In this document: positions 43,355 to 54,066 of the stretch, piece by piece | Position numbering within the stretch: the first letter of the stretch is position 1 | Layout of the letters: each line of letters begins with the position of its first letter | Source of the DNA: G963674835 sp963674835 | Lineage (GTDB): Bacteria > Planctomycetota > Planctomycetia > Pirellulales > Thermoguttaceae | Assembly (NCBI GenBank): GCA_963674835.2 | Contig: CAXXKC010000003.1 | Coordinates: 744,001-808,000, forward strand | Length of the DNA stretch: 64,000 nucleotides | Direction of reading: 5' to 3' | Program-made: the position numbers and the translations under genes | The notes under the pieces: generated by a model | Told to the model about the DNA's origin: nothing | Databases searched by the model: none | The model's input: only the letters and a program-made list of their open reading frames with translations

Positions 43355-44715
43355 GCGGTCGCCTCCTCCAACACTTCTTCAATCACGGCGATACTCTCAC
43401 GCAACGGCTCCTCGGCAATGCACAGCGGCGGCGACACCTTCACCGACGCGCCCGCATAGCCCACCGGTGCGAACATCAACAGCCCTTTCTCCACCGCTCG
43501 ACGAACGATATCGCCCGCCAGCGGTTTGTTCGGCTCGATGCCGCCCGGCTGGACCATGTGCAACGACGCCACCAGCCCCTTGCCGTGCACCGCCCCCACA
43601 TACTTCTCGAACCGCTTGCCAATCCGGCGCAGCTCGGGCTGCAAAATCTCGCCCATCCGCCGCGCGTTCTCCACCAGCCCCTCATCCTCGATCACCTCCA
43701 GGTTGGCCAGCGCACTGGCCGCACAAACCGGGTTGCCCGTGTGCGTCGAGGTCATCGAGCCGGGTGGGTACATGTCCATGATCTCGTTCCGTCCGATCAC
43801 CGCCGACAGCGGCAGACCGCTCGAAATCCCCTTCCCGCAGCAAATCAAGTCGGGCACGATCCCGTAGTGCTCGAATCCCCAATACTTGCCCGTCCGTCCG
43901 AAACCCGCCTGCACCTCGTCCATTATCAGCAGTACCTTGTGTTCGTCGCACCACGCGCGGAGCTTCTGCACATACTCCGGCGGCGCGAAGCTCGCGTTAC
44001 CTCCCTGGTACGACTCGGTCATCACGCCGGCAACCCGGTCCGGTGTGAATCCCTGCTCCGCCAGCGACTTCAAAAACCCGTCGAAGCTCGTGTCCGGCCC
44101 GCGAAAACCGTCCGGGAACGGCACCTGGACCATGTCGGGGTCCAGATTGACGATCCACTCCTTCAGCGCCGAAATACCGCCGGCCATTTGCGCGCCCAGC
44201 GTGCGACCGTGGAACGCATTATGGAACGTTACGAACCCGATCTTCCGATCGCCGCCCACCTCGCGACCGTGCGTCCGGGCAAGCTTCAGCGCGCACTCGC
44301 ATGCCTCGGCCCCGGTCGTCAGCAAGAACACTTTCTTCAGTGGCTCCGGCGCCACCCGAGCCAATGCCTCGGTCAACTCCGCTCGCAGTTCCGATGGAAA
44401 GCAGTAGTTGTGCAGCAGCGGCCGATTGGCCTGCTCGATGATCGCCTGGCGAACCTTCGCGTGGCTGTGGCCGGCGTTCGTAACCAACACGCCCGACGAC
44501 CAATCCAGCCACATGTTGCCCCAGCGATCGTACACCTGGATGCCCTCGGCCCGGTCCCACAACACGGGCGGCTGGCCACTCATCGAGCGCGGCTCGAACC
44601 GTCGGAGCTTCTCCAAGATCGGAATCGATTCCGGCACCGGAATCGGCGTGACGATGCGGCGGTACTTGGTCTCGACTGCGGGAACCTTGCGGGAAGTCAA
44701 CTCGTCGGTAGACAT
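43351..44715 (-). CDS. Class III aminotransferase (acetylornithine/GABA-type)
   Basis: A 454-residue PLP enzyme starting at the ATG giving MSTDELTSRK, with AAGGG 10 bases upstream; starts further upstream are possible. Key parts: TTGAEACECALKLAR, FHNAFHGRTLGAQ, IMDEVQAGFGRTGK with the Asp, CCGKGISSGLPLSAVIG with the Schiff-base Lys, and STHTGNPVCAASALA. It transfers an omega or alpha amino group to an oxo acid or sugar. Coupled to the Gfo/Idh gene, a sugar or inositol-linked amino-transfer is plausible. An attenuator-like terminator lies 218 bp upstream on the same strand. Confidence 0.9.
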   Translation of the reverse strand: MSTDELTSRKVPAVETKYRRIVTPIPVPESIPILEKLRRFEPRSMSGQPPVLWDRAEGIQVYDRWGNMWLDWSSGVLVTNAGHSHAKVRQAIIEQANRPLLHNYCFPSELRAELTEALARVAPEPLKKVFLLTTGAEACECALKLARTHGREVGGDRKIGFVTFHNAFHGRTLGAQMAGGISALKEWIVNLDPDMVQVPFPDGFRGPDTSFDGFLKSLAEQGFTPDRVAGVMTESYQGGNASFAPPEYVQKLRAWCDEHKVLLIMDEVQAGFGRTGKYWGFEHYGIVPDLICCGKGISSGLPLSAVIGRNEIMDMYPPGSMTSTHTGNPVCAASALANLEVIEDEGLVENARRMGEILQPELRRIGKRFEKYVGAVHGKGLVASLHMVQPGGIEPNKPLAGDIVRRAVEKGLLMFAPVGYAGASVKVSPPLCIAEEPLRESIAVIEEVLEEATA

Positions 44716-44932
44716 GACACTTGTACCCTTCATTAACGAGCTTGGCACAGCCAATAAACGCGGGTCGACCAACCCCAGCCCGGCAAACAAGGCCACCCGG
44801 TTCGGCACCGAGTATTGCCTATGCAAGCTCCATCAGAACGGCCCGTCCGGTGGGTCAGAAAGGCCGTCCCAGTTCATCATTGATCGCCCGAAACCGCTGC
44901 AGTGCCGCCACGGAGTACAGCGCGAGCACCAT

Positions 44933-44974
44933 AAAAACAAAAAAACTCCGACCGGGACCGACCCGGTATTTCGG
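44933..44974 (-). terminator. Strong intrinsic terminator on the minus strand, upstream of the aminotransferase operon
   Basis: Read on the minus strand: CCG, a bulge, ACCGGG, loop TCGGT, CCCGGT, CGG, then AG and TTTTTTTGTTTTT. That is a G+C stem followed directly by a T-run, the best intrinsic terminator in the window. No minus-strand gene ends here: the next gene upstream (45337) is on the plus strand. So it either ends a small RNA or works as an attenuator in the leader of the aminotransferase operon (start 44715). Confidence 0.8.
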
Positions 44975-45336
44975 GGATCGACCCAGTGGAGTGCTCGTAT
45001 ATCGGCCGGCAGTGCCGCTACGGATGCCGGCGAGCGTCGAGTTTTCACCTGGCCCGGCAGCCGCAACGCCGCCAAGGACCAGTCTTCGGATTATAGTCGG
45101 CACAAAACAGGATGCAAGTGGAGCGATTCCCCAACGCCCCGGGAGTTGCCGCATTACCCTTCACCGTCTCCACCTCAATCTCCGCCGATCACACTGCGAA
45201 ATTATTGATATTGTCCGCCTCGATATCCACGACATCCCGCTCGTGTCCGCGGCCCCCTTGCCACATCCGGCGATCCCCTTCAGAATACATATTGCGATCG
45301 TGTCCCATTTCGATACCCCCCTGCACGGATACAGCC
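44975..45336. other. Divergent intergenic region with possible minus-strand RNA
   Basis: No protein gene is convincing in these 362 bp. The most A/T-rich parts are about 45195-45215 and 45285-45300. A minus-strand transcript would have to start here to be stopped by the terminator at 44933. I could not fold it into a known riboswitch. Confidence 0.45.
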
Positions 45337-46350
<1,014 letters not shown>

Positions 46351-46367
46351 CAAACCCGCCCGGTGCC

Positions 46368-46396
46368 AACGCTACCGTTCAGTGCAACCCGCACTA
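46368..46396. repeat. Right-end fragment of the dispersed repeat
   Basis: AACGCTACCGTTCAGTGCAA and CCCGCACTATGG match only the right quarter of the repeat. It lies between the convergent isomerase and FHA genes. Confidence 0.7.
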
Positions 46397-48223
46397 TGGT
46401 TCGGTATGCGCGCCGGGATCATTCGTTTCCCACGTGCCCTCAGGCCTGCCCGTCAACGCCGGACGGGCGTCTTCCGACCGCTCCTCCCGTCTGTCGGCCT
46501 TCGCGCGGTTGCCAAACCGCAAGAACCGCCCCCAGCGGCCCATCGCCAGTCGCCCGCTCATCACCACGTACTGAATGCCGAAAGCAGCGGCGATAACAAA
46601 GCTGATCAGGGCCCCGTAGAAGACTACGTCCTTGGCACTTCCCGACCACCACACCCAGAACGTCAGCCCGCCGGCCAGCACTCCGGATGCGGCGATCATC
46701 AACTTCGTCTGTGTGGCGCGAATCAGACGACGTCGCGTGTGTCGCTCGATGGCGGCATTCGCCGACAGATTCGCCAGTTCCCGCATCGCCGACATGTTGG
46801 CCAGCTTCTCCGGAGCCACCGCCCGCGGCGCCAACTCCTCCGGCGACGACGGCTGCGTATTCACTGGCGATTCCGGAACCGTCGCCTCCGGCGCGATCTC
46901 CTCCTTGGGCTCGGCTTCTGTGACCGGTCGCCTCTCGGGCGCGGCCGCCGGCTTCGGCTGCTCCGACTCGCCGCGCACCCGCTGCAGCAGTCGTTGCATG
47001 TATTGCTCGATCGACTCGTCGTCGCCTCCCGACGACTCCCCGCCGGTATCCCGTGGCGCACTCTCCTGACGCACCGGAATCACCGGTTCCGCAAATGGCT
47101 TCGCAGCTTGCTCCGGCTCCGACTCCGGATCGTCGTGCAAGTCCGGCATCGTGCCCAAACGTCGGAACACTTCCATGCTATCCAGCGTCGTGCGCGGCGA
47201 TTGCGGCTCTTCCTTCCGCGACTCCTGTTCCGGTGCTAAGCCCATCGCCTCTTCGCGATGCTCGTCCGCCTGCTCCGCCTGCCGACGTTCCCACTCCTGC
47301 CGCTCCTGGCAGATCGCTTCGCGTTCCGATTCCAGTTTGTCCCGCTCGCGATCCAGCTCTTGGTTCAACTGCTCCAGTTCCGCCTCGCGGCGCGTACAGT
47401 TCTCTTGCGACTTGTGTTGCTGTTGCTCGACATCCGCTTGCAGTTGCTGGCGAACCGTATCCAATTCCGTTAGTTGCTCCTGGCACCTCTCCTCGTATGC
47501 CGCCTTCTCCTCCAGCCACCGCCCTTGCTGCTCGTCCAGTTCGTGCCGCCGTGCCTCCAGTTCGGCCATGCTCGATTGCAGCCGTTCATCCTGGCGGTCT
47601 AGGTCGCGTTGCCGATTCTCAAGTTCGTCGCGCTGTTGCTGTAGCCGCTGCTCTTGCGCAGCCAACTCGGCATGTTCTGCTGTGGCTTCCGGGGCCGGTG
47701 TCTCGTGCGGCGGAACCTGAATTCTCGCCCGTGCCGACCGAAGCTCGTGAACCAAGGCCCGCACCCGTTGCCGACTGTCCCGGTTGGCCATCGCCAAACG
47801 GTGCTCGACGGCCGCCAAGCGTTCAGCCAGTGCGTGATCGCCCACCGCTTCGCCCTGCGTCCCCCCCTCCACAGGTGCAGGATCCACCACACTCTGCTCA
47901 TCGCCGGGAAGAACCTCCAGCTCGATGCGGCCGATCGATAACCGATCGCCCGGGCGTAATTCTGAATCCGTGAACGTTCGCCCGTTGAGCAGCGTATCAG
48001 GAGCCCAGCGGCGCACGACGGTCTTTTCGGCCCCGCGCAAGATCAGGCAGTGCAATGGATAAATACCGCCAGCGCGCAGACGAACCGTACAATGGGGCCC
48101 CGAGCCGATCGTGCACTTGTTGGCACCGATTCGGACAATTTGCCCGTCCCGGTTTGTTCCAAGAATTCGGAGCACGAAATCTCCGCGAGCGGCATCTAAT
48201 AGGGAAGAAACGCTTGTCACCAT
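46394..48223 (-). CDS. FHA-domain coiled-coil membrane protein
   Basis: A 609-residue protein starting at the ATG giving MVTSVSSLLDA; no strong ribosome site. An FHA-like domain covers about residues 15-105 (VRIGANKCTIGSGPHCTVRL, IYPLHCLILRGAEK, LLNGRTFTDSELRPGDRLSI), a fold that binds phosphothreonine. Then a very long coiled coil rich in Glu, Gln and Arg (about 145-390, for example RLQQQRDELENRQRDLDRQD). An acidic Pro-rich linker follows. Two C-terminal membrane segments (LMIAASGVLAGGLTFWVWW and VVFYGALISFVIAAAFGI) anchor it. Likely a scaffold or signalling protein with its head in the cytoplasm. Function unknown. Confidence 0.78.
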   Translation of the reverse strand: MVTSVSSLLDAARGDFVLRILGTNRDGQIVRIGANKCTIGSGPHCTVRLRAGGIYPLHCLILRGAEKTVVRRWAPDTLLNGRTFTDSELRPGDRLSIGRIELEVLPGDEQSVVDPAPVEGGTQGEAVGDHALAERLAAVEHRLAMANRDSRQRVRALVHELRSARARIQVPPHETPAPEATAEHAELAAQEQRLQQQRDELENRQRDLDRQDERLQSSMAELEARRHELDEQQGRWLEEKAAYEERCQEQLTELDTVRQQLQADVEQQQHKSQENCTRREAELEQLNQELDRERDKLESEREAICQERQEWERRQAEQADEHREEAMGLAPEQESRKEEPQSPRTTLDSMEVFRRLGTMPDLHDDPESEPEQAAKPFAEPVIPVRQESAPRDTGGESSGGDDESIEQYMQRLLQRVRGESEQPKPAAAPERRPVTEAEPKEEIAPEATVPESPVNTQPSSPEELAPRAVAPEKLANMSAMRELANLSANAAIERHTRRRLIRATQTKLMIAASGVLAGGLTFWVWWSGSAKDVVFYGALISFVIAAAFGIQYVVMSGRLAMGRWGRFLRFGNRAKADRREERSEDARPALTGRPEGTWETNDPGAHTEP

Positions 48224-48797
48224 GGAACCACGCGGCGCGTCAAATGCATAGGAGTTAGTTCGCCAGGTGGGCTGACCTGGTCGCAGGTGTTGACAATCAG
48301 GGAATAAACCCTCCCAGGACATCTAGCTTATAAAAGCCATTTCGTCCAAAGGGGGGTAGTAATACTGCGGTCGTTCCGGTGAAATTGGCCGAATTCGGCT
48401 GTATATCCATGCCGGTTTTGTCGATTATCCGAGAGCAATCGATTGCGATGGCAAGACAACTCCTCACGCTTGTAAGCACTCACGAGGACCAAAGTGTCCC
48501 AGTGGCACAAGTTGGGGGGATAAGTTCGGCAGGGGAGACAGGTTTTTTCACAAATATTCACCGTGAGGTGACAACGAAACTGCCCCCCTGAGTTAGGGAA
48601 GTAATGGGGTGATCGAGCTTTTTCGGCCCCCTTGGCTTGGATTCGTACTATAGTTTGGTTGCTGCGTATTCGGCGTGGACCAACTCGCAGCACCTGGTTT
48701 GGCACACTGGCAGAGATTGAGGTGGTTCGAGATCGGCTTCTCTGAGGGGGGCATGTGTCCTTCAGCAGGGCCAGGATCGGATCCGAGGTGGGGAGCT
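48224..48797. other. Long, relatively A/T-rich intergenic region
   Basis: 574 bp between the divergent FHA and DksA-like genes, with lower GC than its surroundings. Open frames at 48379-48591 (plus) and 48328-48705 (minus) have no ribosome site. A small perfect hairpin TCACC-GTGA-GGTGA lies at 48558-48571 after TTTTTT. GTACTATAGT near 48650 may be a -10 region for the DksA-like gene, without a properly spaced -35. An RNA gene or regulatory leader is possible but not shown. Confidence 0.5.
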
Positions 48798-49247
48798 ATG
48801 ACTCGAAAAGACGCGATCCTGAGTATGCGCCAGGTTCTCCTCAAGCGACGCGATGCGCTGCGCAAGGCCCTGGCCGGAGATTTGAGTTTGTTGAAGGAGC
48901 TGCGCGCTCAGTCCTCCAGCGATCTGATCGATGCCGCCCTGGATTCTGTCCAGGACGAAATCAGCTCGCAGTTGGCCGAGGTCGAAAGCCGCGAATTGGC
49001 CCGAATCGAAAACGCCCTGGAACGTATGCGGCAGGGGGAATACGGGCATTGTGAGGCCTGTGGGACCAATATTCCCATGGCTCGCCTCAATGCCCTTCCG
49101 TACGCGACCCTCTGTATCAAATGCCAGCGCGAAGCCGAACGTGAGGGCCTCGCCGGACGCACTGACGTCGATTGGGGCCGGCTGCTCGACAACGGCAGTG
49201 GCGACGCCGACCTTTCCATCAACGACATCGAGCTGGACGTTTCTTGA
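48798..49247 (+). CDS. DksA/TraR-family zinc-finger regulator
   Basis: A 149-residue protein starting at the ATG after GGGGAG. An N-terminal coiled coil (MRQVLLKRRDALRKALAGD, DSVQDEISSQLAEVESRELA) is followed by the four-cysteine zinc finger HCEACGTNIPMARLNALPYA-TLCIKC at about residues 86-111 and a short acidic tail. DksA-like proteins bind RNA polymerase in the secondary channel and adjust transcription with ppGpp. Whether the two tip Asp residues of true DksA are present is uncertain: SSSDLIDAALDS is at the tip. A copy of the dispersed repeat begins 24 bp after its stop. Confidence 0.9.
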   Translation: MTRKDAILSMRQVLLKRRDALRKALAGDLSLLKELRAQSSSDLIDAALDSVQDEISSQLAEVESRELARIENALERMRQGEYGHCEACGTNIPMARLNALPYATLCIKCQREAEREGLAGRTDVDWGRLLDNGSGDADLSINDIELDVS

Positions 49248-49270
49248 TCCCTAGATCGCGTCTCACGACC

Positions 49271-49344
49271 ATGGTGCGTGCGGATCGCTTTCGGAACCGT
49301 GGCATTTCGCCGCCGGGAACGCCACAGCCAAGTGCGGCACGCAC
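49271..49344. repeat. Copy of the dispersed palindromic repeat, left end worn
   Basis: ATCGCTTTCGGAACCGTGGC, CGCCGCCGGGAACGCCACAG, ending GTGCGGCACGCAC. The outer left end is not recognisable. It lies between the DksA-like gene and the protease. Confidence 0.75.
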
Positions 49345-49450
49345 CGGCCTGTCCGTCCGTTAGAGTTTTGTGCGGCCCGCAAACGCAGGAACCCGGCTCC
49401 GTTGCCATAGCACGAGCCCCCTGCGCCCGTGTCCGCGGAGGAGCTTGATT

Positions 49451-50617
<1,167 letters not shown>

Positions 50618-50710
50618 ACCGCATTCGGCGTAGCCGTAGCGTGTATTTCGCTTTTGAAACCGCGGAAACGCGCCGCCACGCACGCTACAGTGAAGTGCGA
50701 CACGCACTGG
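50618..50710. repeat. Well-conserved copy of the ~90-bp dispersed palindromic repeat
   Basis: GACCGCATTCGGCGTAGCCG starts it, GTGTATTTCGCTTTTGAAAC and the inner stem GTAGCGT/ACGCTAC follow, and GTGCGACACGCAC ends it. TA lies before GACCGC as part of the protease stop codon. Confidence 0.85.
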
Positions 50711-50742
50711 CACCACGGCCCGCTGCACCCACCGGCGGCCGT

Positions 50743-51684
50743 CTACCGCGTCTCTCCCGCCGCATTCAGGTTCTCGATGATCGCTTCGATCACCTTGCCC
50801 GCATCGACGTTCAGGGCCACTTCCATGTTGCAGCGCCAGGCAGGCCGCCGGCGCCGATCGAACACACTCGCTCCCATCGTCAGGTCGCCCATCGTCTCCA
50901 CGTCGCCCGCCATCTCCTCCGTGATGAACAGCCCGGGCTCCGTCACCGCCGTCAACGCGACCGTGTCGTGCACGTGGATCCCTTCTACCCCGAACTCCTG
51001 CCGATACGCCCGAAACGCCGGCGGCAGAATCTTCTGCAAGAAGCTCCCCACGCGGCTCGCCTGATCCGGTAAGCGGTTGAACAAATCGAAGCTCAACACG
51101 ATCCGATTCGTCACGTCCAGCGGTATGAGCGTCTTGGTCGACGGCGAGCGAAACACGGCCCGCGCCGACTCCGGATCGCAGTACAAGTTGAACTCGGCCG
51201 CCGGCGTAATGTTCCCCGAGGTCCGAACCGCCCCACCCGCGATGACCACCCGATTCACCAGGTACGGAAGCTCCGGATCGCGTTTGAACGCCCGTGCGAC
51301 GTTCGTCAACGGCCCCAACGCAACCAACGTCACCGCCTCGGGCGCCGCCCGAACCTCGTCGCAAATGATCTTCTCCGACGGATGCGGCGTGCGAAGCTCC
51401 GCCACCTGAAAGTTGCACTCTCCCAGGCCGTCGATCCCGTGCATGAACCGGCCTTCGACCGGCAGGCCGTGGTCCGGCGGCGACGCCGCTCCCACCCGCG
51501 GCCATCGCGGCGGATCCAGCTGTTCCACAATCGCCTGCACGTTGCGCGTGGCCACGTTCGCCGGCACGTTTCCCGCAACCGCCGTAACCGCCACGACCTC
51601 CAAACGCGAATCCAGCAGCGCCGAGCAGAGCGCCACCGCATCGTCCAAACCCGGATCCACGTCGAGAATGACTTTTTTCGGCAT
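50743..51684 (-). CDS. Nucleoside hydrolase (IU-type)
   Basis: A 313-residue enzyme starting at the ATG giving MPKKVILDVDPG, with GAGGGA just upstream; an ATG four codons earlier overlaps that site. The calcium-binding motif DVDPGLDDAVAL, AVAGNVPANVATRNV, VTLVALGPLTNVARA, RVVIAGGAVRTSGNITPAAEFNLYC-type text and VHDTVALTAV fit the family. It hydrolyses the N-glycosidic bond of purine or pyrimidine ribonucleosides for salvage. No signal peptide, so cytoplasmic. Confidence 0.92.
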   Translation of the reverse strand: MPKKVILDVDPGLDDAVALCSALLDSRLEVVAVTAVAGNVPANVATRNVQAIVEQLDPPRWPRVGAASPPDHGLPVEGRFMHGIDGLGECNFQVAELRTPHPSEKIICDEVRAAPEAVTLVALGPLTNVARAFKRDPELPYLVNRVVIAGGAVRTSGNITPAAEFNLYCDPESARAVFRSPSTKTLIPLDVTNRIVLSFDLFNRLPDQASRVGSFLQKILPPAFRAYRQEFGVEGIHVHDTVALTAVTEPGLFITEEMAGDVETMGDLTMGASVFDRRRRPAWRCNMEVALNVDAGKVIEAIIENLNAAGETR

Positions 51685-51964
51685 CCGATCCCTCATATCT
51701 CTTGGTGACACCGGCTGTTAGGCAGGTGGCGCGATTGTAGGAAGCTGCTGCTCGGCGGGCAAGAGGGATGTGAAAGTGCATCCCCCCTCTGTTCAGTCAA
51801 TTTGGGCTATAGCCACCAACCACGTGGCGCTTTCAAACCACCTCTGCCTTCCAACCCGCGCAAATCCGGCGTCTGCGGCAAATCGGGTTTGCCCCCCTGT
51901 TGGCAACACCAAGCCCAAGGTAGACTCGGGTTCGGTTACCTGCCCAGTCAGCCGAGGGTCATCC

Positions 51965-52975
51965 ATGATCGATAGTGCCGTCCAATTGGTCGAAGCCCGG
52001 CAGAACCTGTCTCAACAGCAGATGACCGAGGCTCTGGAAGCCATCATGGACGGCCGCTGCGCCGAGTCCCAGATCGCGCGATTCCTCGTCGCCCTCCATG
52101 AAAAGGGCGAAACCGTCGCCGAGGTAGCCGGTGCCGCCGCCGTCATGCGCAAAAAGATGACCCCCATACGTTCCCGCCACACCAACCTGCTCGACGTCGT
52201 GGGCACGGGCGGCGACCAGTCGGGCACGTTCAATATCAGTACGGCCACGGCGCTGGTTACCGCCGCCGTCGGCGTCCCCGTCGCCAAGCATGGCAACCGC
52301 CGCTACACCTCGCGCAGCGGAGCGGCCGACGTGCTCATGGCCCTCGGCGTCAACGTCGAGGTCGACGTTCCCTGCGTTGAGGCCTGCCTCGACGAACTGG
52401 GAATCTGCTTCTGCTTCGCCCCTCTCCTCCACCGTGCTATGCGCTACGTAGGCCCCGTACGCCAAAGGCTCTCCACGCCGACGATCTTCAATATCCTCGG
52501 ACCGCTGGTCAACCCGGCCGGTGCTCGCTTCCAGCTCTTGGGCGTCGGCCGACCCCAGTTGAGACCGCTCTTGGCTCAAGCCTTGGCCCTCCTCGGCGAC
52601 AACCGCGTCGCGGTCGTCCACGGCAGCGACGGCCTCGACGAAGTCACCCTCAGCGGCACCACGTTTGTCACCGAGGTCACCGGCTCCGACTTGCGGTCCT
52701 TCGAGTGGACGCCCGACGACTTCGGGTTCCAACCTCGTGGCAGCGAAGCCCTCTGCGTCGAAGACCCCCAGCAGAGTGCCACCATGATCCGCCAAATCCT
52801 TGCCGGCCGGCCCGGTCCGCCCCGCGATATTGTGCTGGCCAACGCCGCCGCCGCCCTGTGGACCGCCGGGCACGCCGAATCGCTCCCAGCAGGCGTGCAG
52901 GCCGCCGCCGAGGTGGTCGACAGCGGCGCCGCGGCCGACCTGCTCGCGCGACTGGCGGCCCACACCAACCGCTGA
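51965..52975 (+). CDS. trpD: Anthranilate phosphoribosyltransferase
   Basis: A 336-residue enzyme; the ATG giving MIDSAVQLVE follows GAGGG, and the 65 upstream residues of the longer frame look noncoding. The PRPP-binding loop DVVGTGGDQSGTFNISTA, KHGNRRYTSRSGAADVLMALG, ILGPLVNPAGARFQLLGV and VHGSDGLDEVTL are all present. It adds phosphoribose to anthranilate in tryptophan synthesis. No other trp gene is adjacent, consistent with dispersed biosynthesis genes. I saw no T-box or trp leader. Confidence 0.96.
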   Translation: MIDSAVQLVEARQNLSQQQMTEALEAIMDGRCAESQIARFLVALHEKGETVAEVAGAAAVMRKKMTPIRSRHTNLLDVVGTGGDQSGTFNISTATALVTAAVGVPVAKHGNRRYTSRSGAADVLMALGVNVEVDVPCVEACLDELGICFCFAPLLHRAMRYVGPVRQRLSTPTIFNILGPLVNPAGARFQLLGVGRPQLRPLLAQALALLGDNRVAVVHGSDGLDEVTLSGTTFVTEVTGSDLRSFEWTPDDFGFQPRGSEALCVEDPQQSATMIRQILAGRPGPPRDIVLANAAAALWTAGHAESLPAGVQAAAEVVDSGAAADLLARLAAHTNR

Positions 52976-53354
52976 GCATGCGCCTCGCTCGTCGCCCGGT
53001 CAGGTCTCATCCCGATTCTCACGCGCCGACGCCGCCCCCCTCGCCGTGAACGCTCGGCCGCAACTCTCAACATCACCGCTGTTTGCGAGCGTCAAAGCCT
53101 CGCGATACATCTTGTGATCCCTGCGGCCGATCATTAAAATACCCCCGCGATTTGGGCGCCATGTTCCTGACCCCACCGGGCGAACCGCTCGTACCAGGCA
53201 CATGAGCACTTGGCCTGCGTGGGTTGTACTCCACCGGTCGCCATGGCCTCCCCCAGGCTCGTTGGTTGAGCGTCTTCCCACCATACTGCAACAATGGTAG
53301 AGTAAGAGGTTCGTTTCCAGCGAAGCTCACTATCAACGCAAGGAGTTACCCCTC
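52976..53354. other. Intergenic region, no gene seen
   Basis: 379 bp between trpD and the small basic-protein gene. Minus-strand open frames at 53000-53336 have no ribosome site. The last part (ACTGCAACAATGGTAGAGTA near 53284) probably includes the promoter of the small gene, but no clean -35/-10 pair is visible. Confidence 0.45.
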
Positions 53355-53453
53355 ATGGCCAAACCCGGCAGAAAAGCGAAGAAAGCAAACCACGGCAAGC
53401 GACCCGCCAGCAGCAGGGCTCGCAAGGCGAAACGACAACAGGTCCGCACCTGA
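53355..53453 (+). CDS. 32-residue very basic protein
   Basis: ATG to TGA gives 32 residues, starting MAKPGRKAKKANHGKRPASS and continuing RARKAKRQQVRT. AAGGAG lies 9-14 bases upstream of the ATG, one of the better ribosome sites in the window. Nearly half the residues are Lys or Arg. Size and composition recall small RNA-binding ribosomal proteins such as THX. The C-rich, T-run region after it (CTGGCCCCCCCCTTTTT) may end the transcript. It lies upstream of the FabZ-like gene. Function is inferred from composition only. Confidence 0.65.
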   Translation: MAKPGRKAKKANHGKRPASSRARKAKRQQVRT

Positions 53454-53535
53454 CCGGTCCGGCTGGCCCCCCCCTTTTTCCGTGGCGTCGGCCCTGAGTT
53501 CGTAAACGTATTGGCTACCTGGGAAGGAGTTGGGC

Positions 53536-54039
53536 GTGTCCCCGAAAGCCTTGATTCTGGATCCCTCCGAGTACGACCCAGACACCGCGATCGCCGATAT
53601 CGAAGAGATCCGACGCTTCATCCCGCAACGCTACGAGATGGAGCAGCTCACAGCGATCTGCTACGAAGACCGCGATCGTCACATCTGCGTTGGTTACAAG
53701 GACCTCGGACCCGACGAGTTCTGGATCCGTGGCCACATGCCGGGCTTGCCCATCATGCCCGGCGTGATGATGTGCGAAGCTGCTGCCCAATTGGCCAGCT
53801 ATTACGCCCAGAAGCTGCAGCTCATGGACGCCGAAATCATCGCCTTCGGCGGCCTGCAGGACGTTCGTTTCCGCGGCTTCGTCAAGCCGGGCAACCGCTT
53901 CGTCGTCGTTGTTCGCTTGCTCCGCGTTCGCAGCTCCATGCTCAGTTGCCAGTTCCAGTGCCTCGTTGCGAACGACTTGGTCTGCGAGGGCATTCTCAAG
54001 GGCGTCCCCGTTCCGGCCAAACTCATCGGCGAAAGCTAG
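53536..54039 (+). CDS. FabZ-like 3-hydroxyacyl-ACP dehydratase
   Basis: A 167-residue hot-dog protein. The GTG at 53536 follows AAGGAG by 6 bases and is chosen over a TTG two codons earlier. The active-site His is in FWIRGHMPGLPIMPGVMMCEAAAQLA (split: RGHMPGLPIMPG, MMCEAAAQLA), with the Glu in the helix. GGLQDVRFRGFVKPGNRF supplies the second strand region. FabZ removes water from 3-hydroxyacyl-ACP in fatty-acid synthesis. The N-terminus (LDPSEYDPDTAIADIEEIRR) is longer than in E. coli FabZ. Coupled to trmB with a 27-bp gap. Confidence 0.85.
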   Translation: MSPKALILDPSEYDPDTAIADIEEIRRFIPQRYEMEQLTAICYEDRDRHICVGYKDLGPDEFWIRGHMPGLPIMPGVMMCEAAAQLASYYAQKLQLMDAEIIAFGGLQDVRFRGFVKPGNRFVVVVRLLRVRSSMLSCQFQCLVANDLVCEGILKGVPVPAKLIGES

Positions 54040-54066
54040 CCCCTTCCGCCCGTACGCGAGCACACC

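Noticed and set aside
48379..48591. A 70-codon open frame in the long gap upstream of the DksA-like gene
   Set aside because: It starts at GTG with no ribosome site and has no recognisable family; a minus-strand frame overlaps it equally well.
51720..51964. A trp leader or T-box upstream of trpD
   Set aside because: No run of Trp codons, no T-box sequence and no terminator/antiterminator pair could be found.
53000..53284. A minus-strand 94-codon frame after trpD
   Set aside because: No ribosome site and no protein-like composition.
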